In this document: positions 8,446 to 17,297 of the stretch, in pieces
Numbering within the stretch: position 1 is the first letter of the stretch
How the letters are laid out: each line of letters starts with the position of its first letter
DNA from: Cytobacillus solani
GTDB taxonomy: Bacteria; Bacillota; Bacilli; Bacillales; Cytobacillaceae
Reading direction: 5' to 3'
Assembly (NCBI RefSeq): GCF_001420595.1
Contig: NZ_LJIX01000006.1
Coordinates: 4,802,857-4,866,856, forward strand
DNA: 64,000 bases
Notes under the pieces: model-generated
Database searches by the model: none
The model's input: only the letters and a program-made list of their open reading frames with translations
Told to the model about the DNA's origin: nothing
Position numbers and translations under genes: made by a program

Positions 8446-8507
8446 TTGACAAAAAAAAAAAATAGAATTATAGTTTGATTCAGAAACGATATTGATAATC
8501 ATTATCA
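8446..8507 (+). promoter_or_regulatory. promoter and perfect Fur box of the siderophore importer operon
   Basis: The -35 TTGACA (8446-8451) and -10 TATAGT (8469-8474) are 17 nt apart. TGATAATCATTATCA (8493-8507) is an exact 7-1-7 Fur box about 12 nt past the expected transcription start. Ferric uptake regulator binding there would block transcription in iron-replete cells. Confidence 0.88.
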
Positions 8508-8545
8508 CTATCCTAAAATTATCGTATTTTATTGGAGGTTGGCAA

Positions 8546-9391
8546 ATGGTTCGCCTGTATACAAATGAAATAAATATTGGTTATGGTGAACAGAAAATTG
8601 TAAAAAACCTTAGCATTGAGATCCCAGACAAAAAAATTACAACAATTATCGGATCAAATGGCTGTGGGAAGTCTACCCTTCTAAAAGCTATAACCAGAAT
8701 TATTCCACATCAATCAGGAACTGTTGTGTTGGATGGAGAAAATATTGCTAAAGAAAATACGAAAATCCTGGCGAGGAAAATGGCCATTCTCCCCCAATCT
8801 CCCGAAAGTGCAAACGGGTTAACAGTAGGTGAACTCGTTTCTTATGGCCGCTTCCCTTATCAAAAAGGTTTTGGCCGATTAACCAAAAAAGACTATGATG
8901 TAATCGATTGGGCACTTGATGTGACAGGTACGATTGTCTTTAAATACCGGCCTGTGGATGCGCTTTCAGGCGGGCAACGGCAGCGTGTATGGATCGCGAT
9001 GGCCCTTGCACAAGAAACAGAAATCATCTTCCTTGATGAGCCTACAACCTATTTAGATATGGCCCATCAGCTAGAGGTTCTAGAATTATTACAAAAGCTA
9101 AACAAAGAACAGGAACGTACAATTGTCATGGTTTTACATGATTTAAATCAAGCTGCCCGATTTGCTGATTATATTATTGCCTTAAAAAACGGCGAGGTTG
9201 TAAAAGCTGGTCATTGTGAAGATGTCATTCATCATGAAGTACTTAAACAAGTTTTCAATATTGATGCTGAAATTGGAAAAGATCCTCGTACAAATAAACC
9301 AATGTGCATCACTTATAATTTAGTAAAAGGAGAAAACAATAATGAAGAAAATACTAGTCCCGTTTATACTGTTGCTGGTGCTTCTTATTAG
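8546..9391 (+). CDS. iron-siderophore ABC transporter ATP-binding protein (FhuC/YusV-like)
   Basis: This 281-residue ATPase shows Walker A GSNGCGKST (about residues 36-44), signature ALSGGQRQRVWIA (about 139-151), Walker B IIFLDEPTTYLD and switch HDLNQAARF. These are the hallmark segments of the FecE/FhuC class. GGAGG at 8534-8538 decides the ATG at 8546. An upstream in-frame TTG at 8492 lies inside the Fur box and is not used. The 3' end overlaps the next gene by 50 nt in another frame. It powers the two permeases encoded downstream. Confidence 0.88.
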   Translation: MVRLYTNEINIGYGEQKIVKNLSIEIPDKKITTIIGSNGCGKSTLLKAITRIIPHQSGTVVLDGENIAKENTKILARKMAILPQSPESANGLTVGELVSYGRFPYQKGFGRLTKKDYDVIDWALDVTGTIVFKYRPVDALSGGQRQRVWIAMALAQETEIIFLDEPTTYLDMAHQLEVLELLQKLNKEQERTIVMVLHDLNQAARFADYIIALKNGEVVKAGHCEDVIHHEVLKQVFNIDAEIGKDPRTNKPMCITYNLVKGENNNEENTSPVYTVAGASY

Positions 9392-10280
9392 TGCCTGCAG
9401 CAATGGATCTGAAGTGAAAGAAGATAAAAATAAAAAAGAGGCTGAAGCACCGAAAGAGGAACAATCAGGCACGATCACTTATCAGTCTGAAAATGGACCA
9501 ATCGAAGTTCCTGCAAATCCACAAAGAGTTATTTTGCTTTCTGGGTACACAGGAAATGTCATTAGTTTGGGTGTTAACATTGTTGGAGTGGACGTGTGGT
9601 CTAAGAATAATCCAACGTTTGCAGAAGAGTTAAAAGATGTAGAAGAAGTTTCAGATGAAAGCTTAGAGAAAATTATTGAATTAGAGCCTGATTTAATTAT
9701 TGCTGGTTCTACTAGTAAAAACATCGATAAGTTAAGTGAAATCGCGCCTACTGTCACATATACATGGGGAAAAGTAGATTACCTCACACAGCATATAGAA
9801 CTTGGCAAGCTTTTAAACAAAGAGAACGAGGCAAAAGAATGGGTAGAGGGCTTTAAAGCTCAAGCAGAAGCAGCTGGGGAAGAGATTCGAGCAAAAATTG
9901 GTGAAGATGCAACAGTTACTGTCATCGAAGGCTACGATAAACAGCTTTACGTCTTTGGGGATAACTGGGCACGTGGGACTGAGATCTTATATCAATCTAT
10001 GAAGCTAAAAATGCCTGAAAAAGTAAAGGAAATGGCATTAAAAGAAGGGTATTATACATTATCAGCGGAGGTACTGCCAGAATTTGCCGGGGACTACATT
10101 GTCTTCAGTAAATATGCAGATGCCGATAGCTCATTCCAGGAAACAGAAACATACAAAAACATTCCTGCTGTCAAAAACAATCGTGTATTTGAAATGGAAG
10201 GGAATGGTGCTTCCTTTACTGACCCAGTTACACTTGAAAAACAGCTTGCCTTCTTTAAGGAATCATTTTTAGGAAACTAA
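9342..10280 (+). CDS. iron-siderophore substrate-binding lipoprotein (FhuD/YxeB-like)
   Basis: This 312-residue exported lipoprotein has the signal peptide and lipobox LLLVLLISAC, with Cys19 as the lipidated residue. An acidic/lysine linker and a type III (FhuD/TroA-like) binding fold follow. Segments such as PANPQRVILL, EPDLIIAGS, YVFGDNWARG and LPEFAGDYIVF resemble Gram-positive hydroxamate-siderophore receptors. A hydroxamate siderophore (ferrichrome or ferrioxamine class) is therefore the best guess, not a certainty. GGAG lies upstream of the ATG, inside the end of the ATPase gene. Confidence 0.85.
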   Translation: MKKILVPFILLLVLLISACSNGSEVKEDKNKKEAEAPKEEQSGTITYQSENGPIEVPANPQRVILLSGYTGNVISLGVNIVGVDVWSKNNPTFAEELKDVEEVSDESLEKIIELEPDLIIAGSTSKNIDKLSEIAPTVTYTWGKVDYLTQHIELGKLLNKENEAKEWVEGFKAQAEAAGEEIRAKIGEDATVTVIEGYDKQLYVFGDNWARGTEILYQSMKLKMPEKVKEMALKEGYYTLSAEVLPEFAGDYIVFSKYADADSSFQETETYKNIPAVKNNRVFEMEGNGASFTDPVTLEKQLAFFKESFLGN

Positions 10281-10290
10281 ATCTTTTTGA

Positions 10291-10314
10291 GGAATTCTTT
10301 TTCTAAAGAATTCC
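10291..10314 (+). other. intercistronic hairpin between binding protein and permease
   Basis: The perfect 10-bp stem GGAATTCTTT / AAAGAATTCC with a 4-nt loop is followed by TTTTCCC. It lies within the 75-nt gap between the binding-protein gene and the first permease. It may act as a partial terminator or an mRNA-stabilising structure that raises binding protein over permease (inference). Confidence 0.55.
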
Positions 10315-10355
10315 TTTTCCCTTATTCTAAGAACAGAAAAGATGAGGACTCAATA

Positions 10356-11363
10356 ATGAAAGAAAAGCAACGTTCGATCCCATTTATATTTAAACTTACT
10401 GCTGGAACCCTTGTTTTTATAGGAATGTTTGTTATGGCTTGTGTTTTTGGCGCAGCAGATATTGCGGTTAAAGATGTATGGTTAGCACTAACCTCCGATG
10501 CTACCAGTGATAAAATTTCGATCATACGTGAAATTCGCTTGCCTCGTGAAATCGCAGCTGTTTTTGTTGGTACTGCGCTAGCTGTTTCTGGTGCTATTAT
10601 GCAAGGGATCACAAGAAATCCACTTGCTGATCCAGGATTGCTTGGATTAACAGCTGGGGCTAATGCGGCACTAGCTATTTCGATTGCCTTCATCCCTTCA
10701 ACCAGTTACTTGGGGATCATGATCGCCTGCTTTATTGGTGCAGCTATTGGGGCCATTTTGGTTTTCGGTATTGGCTCAATGAAAAAAGGAGGCTTCTCTC
10801 CTCTTCGCATTGTATTAGCAGGGGCTGCTGTATCTGCCTTTTTATATGCAGTATCAGAAGGAGTTGGAATATATTTTAAAATATCAAAGAATGTATCCAT
10901 GTGGACTGCCGGTGGTTTAATCGGAACGTCCTGGGCACAGCTTCAAGTAATCGTTCCGTTTATTTTAATAGGAATTATTGTTTCTCTCTTCTTCTCAAGG
11001 CAACTAACGATTCTTAGTCTAAATGAAGAGGTAGCTGTTGGATTAGGGCAAAAGACCACTCAGGTTAAGCTTGTCCTATTTATAGTTATTATTCTGCTCG
11101 CCGGTGCTGCTGTTGCACTTGTTGGAAATATGGTGTTCATTGGATTAATGGTTCCTCATATAGTTCGTGCAATAGTTGGAACGGATTACCGGTTTATTAT
11201 ACCTATGTCAGCGATTATCGGAGCTTCTTTTATGCTATTAGCGGATACACTTGGTCGTACCATCAATTCACCATATGAAACACCGATTATTGCCATTATT
11301 GCTATGATTGGTTTACCTTTCTTCCTGTTCATTGTACGTAAAGGAGGAAAAGCATTCTCATGA
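10356..11363 (+). CDS. iron-siderophore ABC transporter permease 1 (FecCD family)
   Basis: This 335-residue membrane protein has nine to ten TM helices. It carries FecCD signatures: LPREIAAVFVGTALAVSGA near 60-78, QGITRNPLADPGLLG, and VGNMVFIGLMVPHIVR around 265-280, which contacts the ATPase. The ATG at 10356 has GAGG 8 nt upstream. A longer in-frame extension upstream would run through the intercistronic hairpin and is not credible. The gene is coupled to the second permease by an ATGA overlap. Confidence 0.88.
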   Translation: MKEKQRSIPFIFKLTAGTLVFIGMFVMACVFGAADIAVKDVWLALTSDATSDKISIIREIRLPREIAAVFVGTALAVSGAIMQGITRNPLADPGLLGLTAGANAALAISIAFIPSTSYLGIMIACFIGAAIGAILVFGIGSMKKGGFSPLRIVLAGAAVSAFLYAVSEGVGIYFKISKNVSMWTAGGLIGTSWAQLQVIVPFILIGIIVSLFFSRQLTILSLNEEVAVGLGQKTTQVKLVLFIVIILLAGAAVALVGNMVFIGLMVPHIVRAIVGTDYRFIIPMSAIIGASFMLLADTLGRTINSPYETPIIAIIAMIGLPFFLFIVRKGGKAFS

Positions 11364-12367
11364 TTCAGCCAGGATTAATAAAAAAACAGCGAATTCTATT
11401 ATTTGTATTACTTGCACTGATTTTACTTACTATCTTTATTGGGATGGGGCTCGGGTATTCATCCATCTCCTATAACCGATTAATGCCTATTTTATTTGGT
11501 CAGGGTACATTTAAAGAGGAGTTTATCTTATTCTCCATTCGATTGCCACGAATAATCATTACTTTGTTAGCTGGGATGGCACTTGCTTTATCAGGAGCCA
11601 TTTTGCAAGGCATTACACGGAACGATCTTGCTGATCCTGGCATCATCGGAATTAATTCAGGTGCAGGGGTAGCGATTGCTATTTTCTTCCTATTTCTGCC
11701 GATTGATGCTGGTTCCTTTGTTTATCTGCTTCCTGTTGTCGCATTTATTGGTGCTTTAATTACTGCTAGTGTAATTTATATTTTTTCGTATAATAGAAAA
11801 GTTGGACTCCAGCCAGTCCGATTAGTTTTAATTGGCGTTGGATTTTCAATGGCGCTTTCTGGAGCGATGATTGTCCTTATTTCTTCTGCGGAACAGGAAA
11901 AAGTCGATTTTATCGCTAAGTGGTTAGCAGGGAATATTTGGGGGACTGACTGGCCATTTATTTTGGCCATCCTTCCCTGGCTGGTGATACTCATTCCCTT
12001 TACCTTGTATAAGGCAAACCGATTGAATCTCCTTGGATTAAACGAACCGGTAGCCATTGGAGTTGGTGTATCCATTGAAAAGGAGCGTATCGTTCTCCTT
12101 CTGACAGCTGTTGCTTTAGCCGCTGCGGCCGTTTCAGTGACGGGTGGTATTACATTTATCGGACTGATGGCCCCACATATAGCAAAAGCCTTGGTAGGAC
12201 CGAGAAATCAATTATTTATCCCGATCTCCATTCTAATTGGCGGATGGCTTCTGTTATTCGCTGATACGGTTGGGCGTAACTTAGTTGAGCCAGACGGGAT
12301 ATCAGCAGGCATTATGGTTTCATTAATCGGTGCGCCATACTTTATTTACTTATTGTTGAAAAAATAA
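11360..12367 (+). CDS. iron-siderophore ABC transporter permease 2 (FecCD family)
   Basis: This 335-residue second permease is homologous to the first, with the same signatures (LPRIIITLLAGMALALSGA, LQGITRNDLADPGIIG, TGGITFIGLMAPHIAK). The two form the heterodimeric channel. It is the last gene of the Fur-controlled operon and is followed within 5 nt by a terminator. Confidence 0.88.
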   Translation: MIQPGLIKKQRILLFVLLALILLTIFIGMGLGYSSISYNRLMPILFGQGTFKEEFILFSIRLPRIIITLLAGMALALSGAILQGITRNDLADPGIIGINSGAGVAIAIFFLFLPIDAGSFVYLLPVVAFIGALITASVIYIFSYNRKVGLQPVRLVLIGVGFSMALSGAMIVLISSAEQEKVDFIAKWLAGNIWGTDWPFILAILPWLVILIPFTLYKANRLNLLGLNEPVAIGVGVSIEKERIVLLLTAVALAAAAVSVTGGITFIGLMAPHIAKALVGPRNQLFIPISILIGGWLLLFADTVGRNLVEPDGISAGIMVSLIGAPYFIYLLLKK

Positions 12368-12371
12368 GAAT

Positions 12372-12403
12372 AGCCCCTGAAAATAGATAATTTCAGGGGC
12401 TTC
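12372..12403 (+). terminator. terminator of the siderophore operon
   Basis: The stem AGCCCCTGAAA / TTTCAGGGGCT with an 8-nt loop follows the last permease gene. The T tract is short. Confidence 0.75.
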
Positions 12404-12440
12404 TCAGATAACTTCCAATTTAATTTGAAGGGTTGTCATC

Positions 12441-12812
12441 TTAACTAATTTTTTCGATCACACCCATACCTTCTAATAGCACTTTCGCATCTTTATTTAA
12501 GTATTCAATAACGTCTCTTCTTAATAACAATTTTGCTTTATCTTTTACAATTAATTTCATGGATCGAATATCAAATTTCGTTGCATATGAATTTAGGGCA
12601 ATGACCGTAGCCATATCCTGCCTTGAAATAGGTTCATACCCCGCATCTAGCCGTTCTGTAAGCAATTTGAGCAGCTCTCTCGCATTGCTTTTCAATAGCA
12701 CCTTATGCTTGCTTAAAACTTCTATATTCTCCTCAATTAATTTCCTGGTTGTGACAAAATCTAATTGTTCTACATTTTTATTAACTTCCTGTATTAATTC
12801 CTCGACCTTCAA
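12441..12812 (-). CDS. protein of unknown function controlled by a c-di-GMP riboswitch
   Basis: This 123-residue soluble protein is rich in Leu, Lys and Glu and predicted to be largely helical (KVEELIQEVNKNVEQLD, then LLKSNARELLKLLTERL). It has no signal peptide and no TM segment. I do not recognise the family. The start is TTG at 12812 because GAGGTG lies 7 nt upstream; GTG at 12821 would overlap that RBS. The gene is the only one downstream of the c-di-GMP-I aptamer and terminator at 12848-13003. This suggests a role in the motile/sessile switch, adhesion or sporulation, but no function can be assigned. Confidence 0.8.
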   Translation of the reverse strand: MKVEELIQEVNKNVEQLDFVTTRKLIEENIEVLSKHKVLLKSNARELLKLLTERLDAGYEPISRQDMATVIALNSYATKFDIRSMKLIVKDKAKLLLRRDVIEYLNKDAKVLLEGMGVIEKIS

Positions 12813-12847
12813 AAAAATCACCTCAAAATAAAAAAGTAGGGCAAAAG

Positions 12848-12878
12848 AAAAAAGCTATTCCCTCATTCGTGAATAGCC
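12848..12878 (-). terminator. riboswitch-associated terminator
   Basis: The minus-strand hairpin GCTATTC / GAATAGC (arms 12871-12877 and 12854-12860) is followed by a T tract (12853-12848). It lies between the c-di-GMP aptamer and the RBS of the gene at 12812. Its arms repeat the sequence of aptamer helix P2, which allows mutually exclusive pairing. Confidence 0.82.
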
Positions 12879-12907
12879 AAAAATTCAAATAACCCATTCA
12901 AAAATTT

Positions 12908-13003
12908 GGTAACCGGCTGTCATAGTTAGTTGCTTATCACTAAACCACTACCTTAGACCCATAGCTTTGCGTCCTATTCTTTCGAATAGTTTGCCTTTAA
13001 ACT
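12908..13003 (-). ncRNA. c-di-GMP-I (GEMM-I) riboswitch aptamer
   Basis: Read on the minus strand, the region contains the conserved GEMM-I blocks in order. These are AAAGGCAAAC, a P2 helix capped by a GAAA tetraloop (CTATTC-GAAA-GAATAG), GGACGCAAAGC, GGGTCTAA, and the closing GACAGCCGGTTACC. The GACGCAAAGC segment holds the adenosine that intercalates between the two guanines of the ligand in characterised members. A terminator follows about 30 nt later, then a single gene. A promoter (13051-13079) lies upstream. Confidence 0.92.
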
Positions 13004-13050
13004 CATTTATGTAGGACTTTTTATTTAGGACTTTTTAACCTCTAATTCTT

Positions 13051-13079
13051 ATGATAATTCATTCTAATTTATAATTCAA
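13051..13079 (-). promoter_or_regulatory. probable promoter of the c-di-GMP riboswitch transcript
   Basis: On the minus strand TTGAAT (13079-13074) and TATCAT (13056-13051) are separated by 17 nt. This places the RNA start about 40 nt before the aptamer. Confidence 0.5.
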
Positions 13080-13138
13080 CAAGATTCAGCAAAATTCTAC
13101 ATTATTGAAATTCCAATTGAAAATTATTTTATTCAAAT

Positions 13139-14410
13139 TTACACATTGAACTCCTTTTCTTCCTGGCGCTGCTCCTTAATCAAAAGCCCGCCGGCCAAAC
13201 CAAGCATAGAAAAAATAACCGGTATGATAAATGCGTAATGATAGCCTACTTGGATTGGTGAAGCATGAAAATGATCGAGTATTTTGCCAAAAATACCGGG
13301 CAAAAGGACTGCACTTAAAAAACCGCCTGTATTCGCAAATCCAGAAGCTAGACCAACCTCTTTCCGATCAAATGATTGCCGGACAACAGCAAATGTTAAC
13401 GTATTTGCCCCGTTGCAATATCCGATGATAAAGAAAAGAATGATAAGCATGAAAATGGGCGGCTCTCCCCCGAATAATAGAATGGCTGTCCAGCATAAGA
13501 ATGAAATGAAGTGAATAACTGTATAAGGCTTTTTGATTGAACCTATACGTCCTGCAATCCAGCTCGTAATCGGTGCGCCGATAATTGCTCCGATAAGTCC
13601 GATCATAATAAGCTGGCTCGCATCTGAACGATTCATATCATATACATTCATCCCATATGGAACAGCCCATGAACCGATAAATCCAACATATGTGCCAACA
13701 ACACCAAAATGACATAAGAAGGTTGCCCAAGCTTGACGGCTTGAAAGAATGCGGCGTAGCAGCGATAATGTCTTTTCCTTTACTTGTTCTTCTTTAGGTG
13801 AGATTATCTTTTGTTTCTGATAATCATTAAAGAGTTGTTTAGGTTTTTTCACAAGGATGAAATAAAGCAAGATTCCTAGTACACATAGAATAATCCCTAT
13901 TAATAAAAATGGAACCCTCCAGCCCCATAAAGTAATCCACCAGGAAAAAGGCACAGTTGCCAGCAGAAATCCAAAACTCCCCGCCATCCCAGCTATTCCA
14001 ATCAACCCAACAAATTCATTTCCTTTAAACCACAGACTTAAAATTAAAACCAAGTTGACCCAAATGGTTGCATCACCAAGTCCCACTAATAACCTAGCAA
14101 AGAGAAGGAAAAATTCATTTGGAGCTAAACTATATAATACTGTCCCTAAGCCATTAAGAATGGTTCCAATAATAAGGAAAAAATTAGGACCATATCGATC
14201 AGACAATAGCCCAATTGGTATTTGCAGACTTGCGTATGCAAGAAATTGAATGCTTGTCAGTAATCCAATGGTTGAAGCTGTAAGACCGAAGTCCTTCATT
14301 AGTTGATCTGTAATTAGTCCTGGGGCCGTCCTTTGGCTAACAATTAGAAAATAAGTAAACAACACTGTGCCAAAGACAGCCCATCTGTATTTGCTATTTT
14401 GTTTTTCCAA
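13139..14410 (-). CDS. MFS transporter
   Basis: This 423-residue membrane protein has 12 predicted TM helices and a central cytoplasmic loop around 190-215 (KKPKQLF onward, Lys/Glu-rich). Motif A-like LSDRYGPNFF follows TM2, and the TM1 region RTAPGLITDQLMKDFGL resembles oxalate/formate and sugar-acid type MFS carriers. The substrate is unknown. The start is TTG 14410 with AGGAG 9 nt upstream. The gene is monocistronic. Confidence 0.8.
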   Translation of the reverse strand: MEKQNSKYRWAVFGTVLFTYFLIVSQRTAPGLITDQLMKDFGLTASTIGLLTSIQFLAYASLQIPIGLLSDRYGPNFFLIIGTILNGLGTVLYSLAPNEFFLLFARLLVGLGDATIWVNLVLILSLWFKGNEFVGLIGIAGMAGSFGFLLATVPFSWWITLWGWRVPFLLIGIILCVLGILLYFILVKKPKQLFNDYQKQKIISPKEEQVKEKTLSLLRRILSSRQAWATFLCHFGVVGTYVGFIGSWAVPYGMNVYDMNRSDASQLIMIGLIGAIIGAPITSWIAGRIGSIKKPYTVIHFISFLCWTAILLFGGEPPIFMLIILFFIIGYCNGANTLTFAVVRQSFDRKEVGLASGFANTGGFLSAVLLPGIFGKILDHFHASPIQVGYHYAFIIPVIFSMLGLAGGLLIKEQRQEEKEFNV

Positions 14411-14522
14411 TGGTCACTACTCCTGTTAATATTTAATAAAACTCATTATACTCTAGTTTTCTTATATATTTATTAGGATTTTTAATGAAGGCGTTTTCAA
14501 TTCAAAAAACTTTTCTCATAAC

Positions 14523-14564
14523 AAAAAGAAGAAGAATTTCACCAGCATTTGGTGTCTTCTTCCC
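14523..14564 (-). terminator. terminator of the chemoreceptor gene
   Basis: On the minus strand GAAGAAGACACCA pairs with TGGTG-AAA-TTCTTCTTC and is followed by TTTTTG. The stem is interrupted by a small bulge. It lies about 90 nt past the chemoreceptor stop. Confidence 0.6.
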
Positions 14565-14651
14565 CTCTTTGAATAGAAGTGATTCTATATCCTGTAACCA
14601 TAAAAACAGATAGCTAATCACATTTTTATCTTATTCGATTATTACTTTCCG

Positions 14652-16349
14652 CTAGATCTTAAACTTACTAATTAAAGTTTGTAAGTCTTCCGCTAATTTG
14701 GATAATGATTGGGCGGATATGGATATTTCTTTCATAGAAGCAAGCTGTTCTTCTGCAGATGCCGCCACATTTTTGGAATGGTCAGAAGTTCCTACTGATA
14801 TGTGTGTAATGCTAGATACCGTTGCAGATACTTCTTCAACACTTGCAGAGACCTGTTCTGCGGTAGCTGCCAAATCATGTATCTTCGCTGCAAGACTGTC
14901 CATAAAATGCAGAATTTCTTTAAAGCTACCCTCTGTTTGTCCAACAATCTCAAGCCCAGCCTTAACATCCATCGTTACTTGCTCAATAGATTTGTTGGAT
15001 TGCAGCATGTCCTGTTGAATTTCAACAATTAAGCCTGAAATTTGGGCGGACGATTGCTGCGATTGCTCTGCTAATTTCCGAACCTCATCAGCAACGACAG
15101 CAAACCCTTTTCCATGTTCTCCTGCTCTAGCAGCTTCAATTGCCGCATTTAGTGCCAACAAGTTTGTCTGGTCAGCAATGCCTGAAATGACTTTTGTAAT
15201 CTCACCAATTTCTTTTGAGCGCTGATCCAACGATTGAAAGACTTCTCCACTTTCGTTTACTGAATGGCTGATTGCATTAATCTGTTGAACAGTTCTGTTC
15301 ACATACACTCCGCCGTCCTTCGCTTTTTGTGTCGCCTGAGAACTAGCTTCAGATATAATAGAGGCTGTTTCTGCCATAGATTGCACCCCTTTTGAAACCT
15401 CTTCCAAAGCTACTGCGCTTTCTTGTACACTTATTGTTGAATGTTCTGCTCCTTGCGCAACATGTTGTATGGTGTCAGTAATTAGTTCCGTTGCCTGGCT
15501 CGTTTGCTCTGCACTAGCCGTTAACTCGTCAGAAGAAGCCGCAACCTGTTCGGAAGCCATATTCACTTCATTCATCATTTGTCTAAGGTTGTCAGCCATT
15601 CTATTGAAACTAGTAGAAAGATCGTTTAATTCATCTCCCGTATGATCCTTGATTTGAGAGGTGAAATCCCCATCCCTTGCTAATTCAAGAGCCGACGTGA
15701 TCTTGGCTAACCTTTTTTTCATCCTTTTTGTAAACCAATAGGTAACAAAAGCTGACACAACGATGACTAAACAAAGAATAGTAATAAATTTGACTAAGAA
15801 ACTAGATAGGATGCTGTCAATAATATTTTGTGAGGCACCCACGTAAAAAATACCTATAATCTCACCGTTAGTATCTTTAATTGGCATATAAGCTGACTGA
15901 TAAATATGTCCTGCAGCATTTGCTTCACCATAGAAATGTTCCCCGTTTTTTAGTACAACATCTGAGACCTCTTTTGATACTTGTGTTCCAATTGCACGTT
16001 TCCCATCTTTAATGACATTAGTTGATACACGTGTGTCGCCTAGAAAAATCGTCACTGTATCTTCAGTATCGCCACCGATTTCATCGACCATATCATCATT
16101 TTCATTTATTAGGGTTTTTCCCTTGTAAAGCTGTCCATTCTTAATTGTCCATTCTCCCGGATATTTAACATCTATATATTTATATGCTAAAGTAAGATCC
16201 GCTTTTGCCTTTTCTAGCGCAAATCCCTTAATTCCCTTTGTTATTTCTTGATTAACAACTACTCCTATAATCGTTGATAACGAAAGTATAATAGCCAGAA
16301 CCATCATATTGATCTTCATGCCTAATTTTAATTTTTTCAACTCAATCAC
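14652..16349 (-). CDS. methyl-accepting chemotaxis protein with extracytoplasmic Cache domain
   Basis: This 565-residue transmembrane receptor has TM1 at about 12-32 and a periplasm-facing single-Cache sensor at about 35-180 ([23 protein letters not shown]). TM2 lies at about 187-207, HAMP at about 208-262, and a long helical signalling domain at 280-565. The invariant hairpin tip [20 protein letters not shown] is intact. It should bind a small extracellular ligand (often a carboxylate in this class) and signal to CheA-CheW. The gene is monocistronic; the ligand cannot be named. Confidence 0.9.
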   Translation of the reverse strand: MIELKKLKLGMKINMMVLAIILSLSTIIGVVVNQEITKGIKGFALEKAKADLTLAYKYIDVKYPGEWTIKNGQLYKGKTLINENDDMVDEIGGDTEDTVTIFLGDTRVSTNVIKDGKRAIGTQVSKEVSDVVLKNGEHFYGEANAAGHIYQSAYMPIKDTNGEIIGIFYVGASQNIIDSILSSFLVKFITILCLVIVVSAFVTYWFTKRMKKRLAKITSALELARDGDFTSQIKDHTGDELNDLSTSFNRMADNLRQMMNEVNMASEQVAASSDELTASAEQTSQATELITDTIQHVAQGAEHSTISVQESAVALEEVSKGVQSMAETASIISEASSQATQKAKDGGVYVNRTVQQINAISHSVNESGEVFQSLDQRSKEIGEITKVISGIADQTNLLALNAAIEAARAGEHGKGFAVVADEVRKLAEQSQQSSAQISGLIVEIQQDMLQSNKSIEQVTMDVKAGLEIVGQTEGSFKEILHFMDSLAAKIHDLAATAEQVSASVEEVSATVSSITHISVGTSDHSKNVAASAEEQLASMKEISISAQSLSKLAEDLQTLISKFKI

Positions 16350-16445
16350 CTATTTTTATAGACTTGGTTTAAGATTTTACTAAATCTTACCGCAATTCAT
16401 TCTACTATACTATGACTTTTCTCATTCCCACCATTCTCCTAGATT

Positions 16446-16487
16446 AAAAAAAGAAGAAAAATCATCATTTCTGAATGATTTTTCTTC
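16446..16487 (-). terminator. terminator of the amino-acid ABC operon
   Basis: The 13-bp stem GAAGAAAAATCAT / ATGATTTTTCTTC is followed on the minus strand by a run of seven Ts. Confidence 0.85.
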
Positions 16488-16536
16488 TCCTAATATCGAC
16501 ATTATTTGACATAGTTTGATAAGTTTTATTAAAAAC

Positions 16537-17277
16537 CTAGATTGCCCTCAAAGTACGTTTTAAAAACTCCCTCGTACGTTCCCCAGTTGGGTGATTAAAA
16601 ATCTGGTCAGGGCTTCCTTCTTCTGCTATAACCCCTTTGTCCATAAAGACCACTCTGTCAGATACTTCTTTGGCAAATTCCATTTCATGCGTAACGATTA
16701 GCATCGTCAGACCTGTCTCAGCAAGCTCTTTCATGACCTTAAGAACTTCTCCTACCATCTCTGGATCAAGCGCAGAAGTTGGTTCATCGAACAGCAGCAC
16801 ATCTGGTTCCATCGAAAGGGCTCTAGCGATAGCAACCCGCTGCTTTTGCCCCCCAGACAGCTGTCTGGGCTTCGCATTCACAAACCTGTCCATCCCAACC
16901 ACTTTCAAGTATTTCAGCGCTACCTTTTCCGCTTCTTCCTTCGAGCGCTTTAATACCTTCATTTGGCCGATTACACAATTGCCAAGTACGTTATGATTAT
17001 TAAATAAGTTAAATTGCTGAAATACCATTCCTAATCTTCTTCGATAGGCATGAATATCATGCTTATCATCGAGAATATTTTCACCATGATAAATAATTTT
17101 TCCGCCGCTCGGTTTTTCTAATAGATTGACACAGCGAAGAAGTGTGGATTTCCCTGAACCTGAGGAACCAATGATGCAGACGACTTCTCCTTTATTCACT
17201 GAGAAATGAATATCTTTTAATACTTCATGGTTTCCAAAGGATTTACTTAAACGCTGAATATCAATGACTGTCTCCAT
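16537..17277 (-). CDS. polar amino-acid ABC transporter ATP-binding protein (probably lysine)
   Basis: This 246-residue ATPase of the GlnQ/HisP class has Walker [10 protein letters not shown] (about residues 35-43), signature [15 protein letters not shown], Walker [14 protein letters not shown] and switch [10 protein letters not shown] set the start at ATG 17277, where AAGGAGG lies 8 nt upstream; an ATG at 17298 sits upstream of that RBS. It is the last gene of a permease-distal operon read binding protein, permease, ATPase. A lysine riboswitch at the head of the transcript points to lysine as substrate. Confidence 0.88.
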   Translation of the reverse strand: METVIDIQRLSKSFGNHEVLKDIHFSVNKGEVVCIIGSSGSGKSTLLRCVNLLEKPSGGKIIYHGENILDDKHDIHAYRRRLGMVFQQFNLFNNHNVLGNCVIGQMKVLKRSKEEAEKVALKYLKVVGMDRFVNAKPRQLSGGQKQRVAIARALSMEPDVLLFDEPTSALDPEMVGEVLKVMKELAETGLTMLIVTHEMEFAKEVSDRVVFMDKGVIAEEGSPDQIFNHPTGERTREFLKRTLRAI

Positions 17278-17297
17278 ACCATTCTCCTCCTTCCCCA

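Noticed and set aside
8492-8545. Longer siderophore ATPase starting at TTG 8492
   Set aside because: The codon lies inside the Fur box and has no RBS; ATG 8546 has GGAGG at the right distance.
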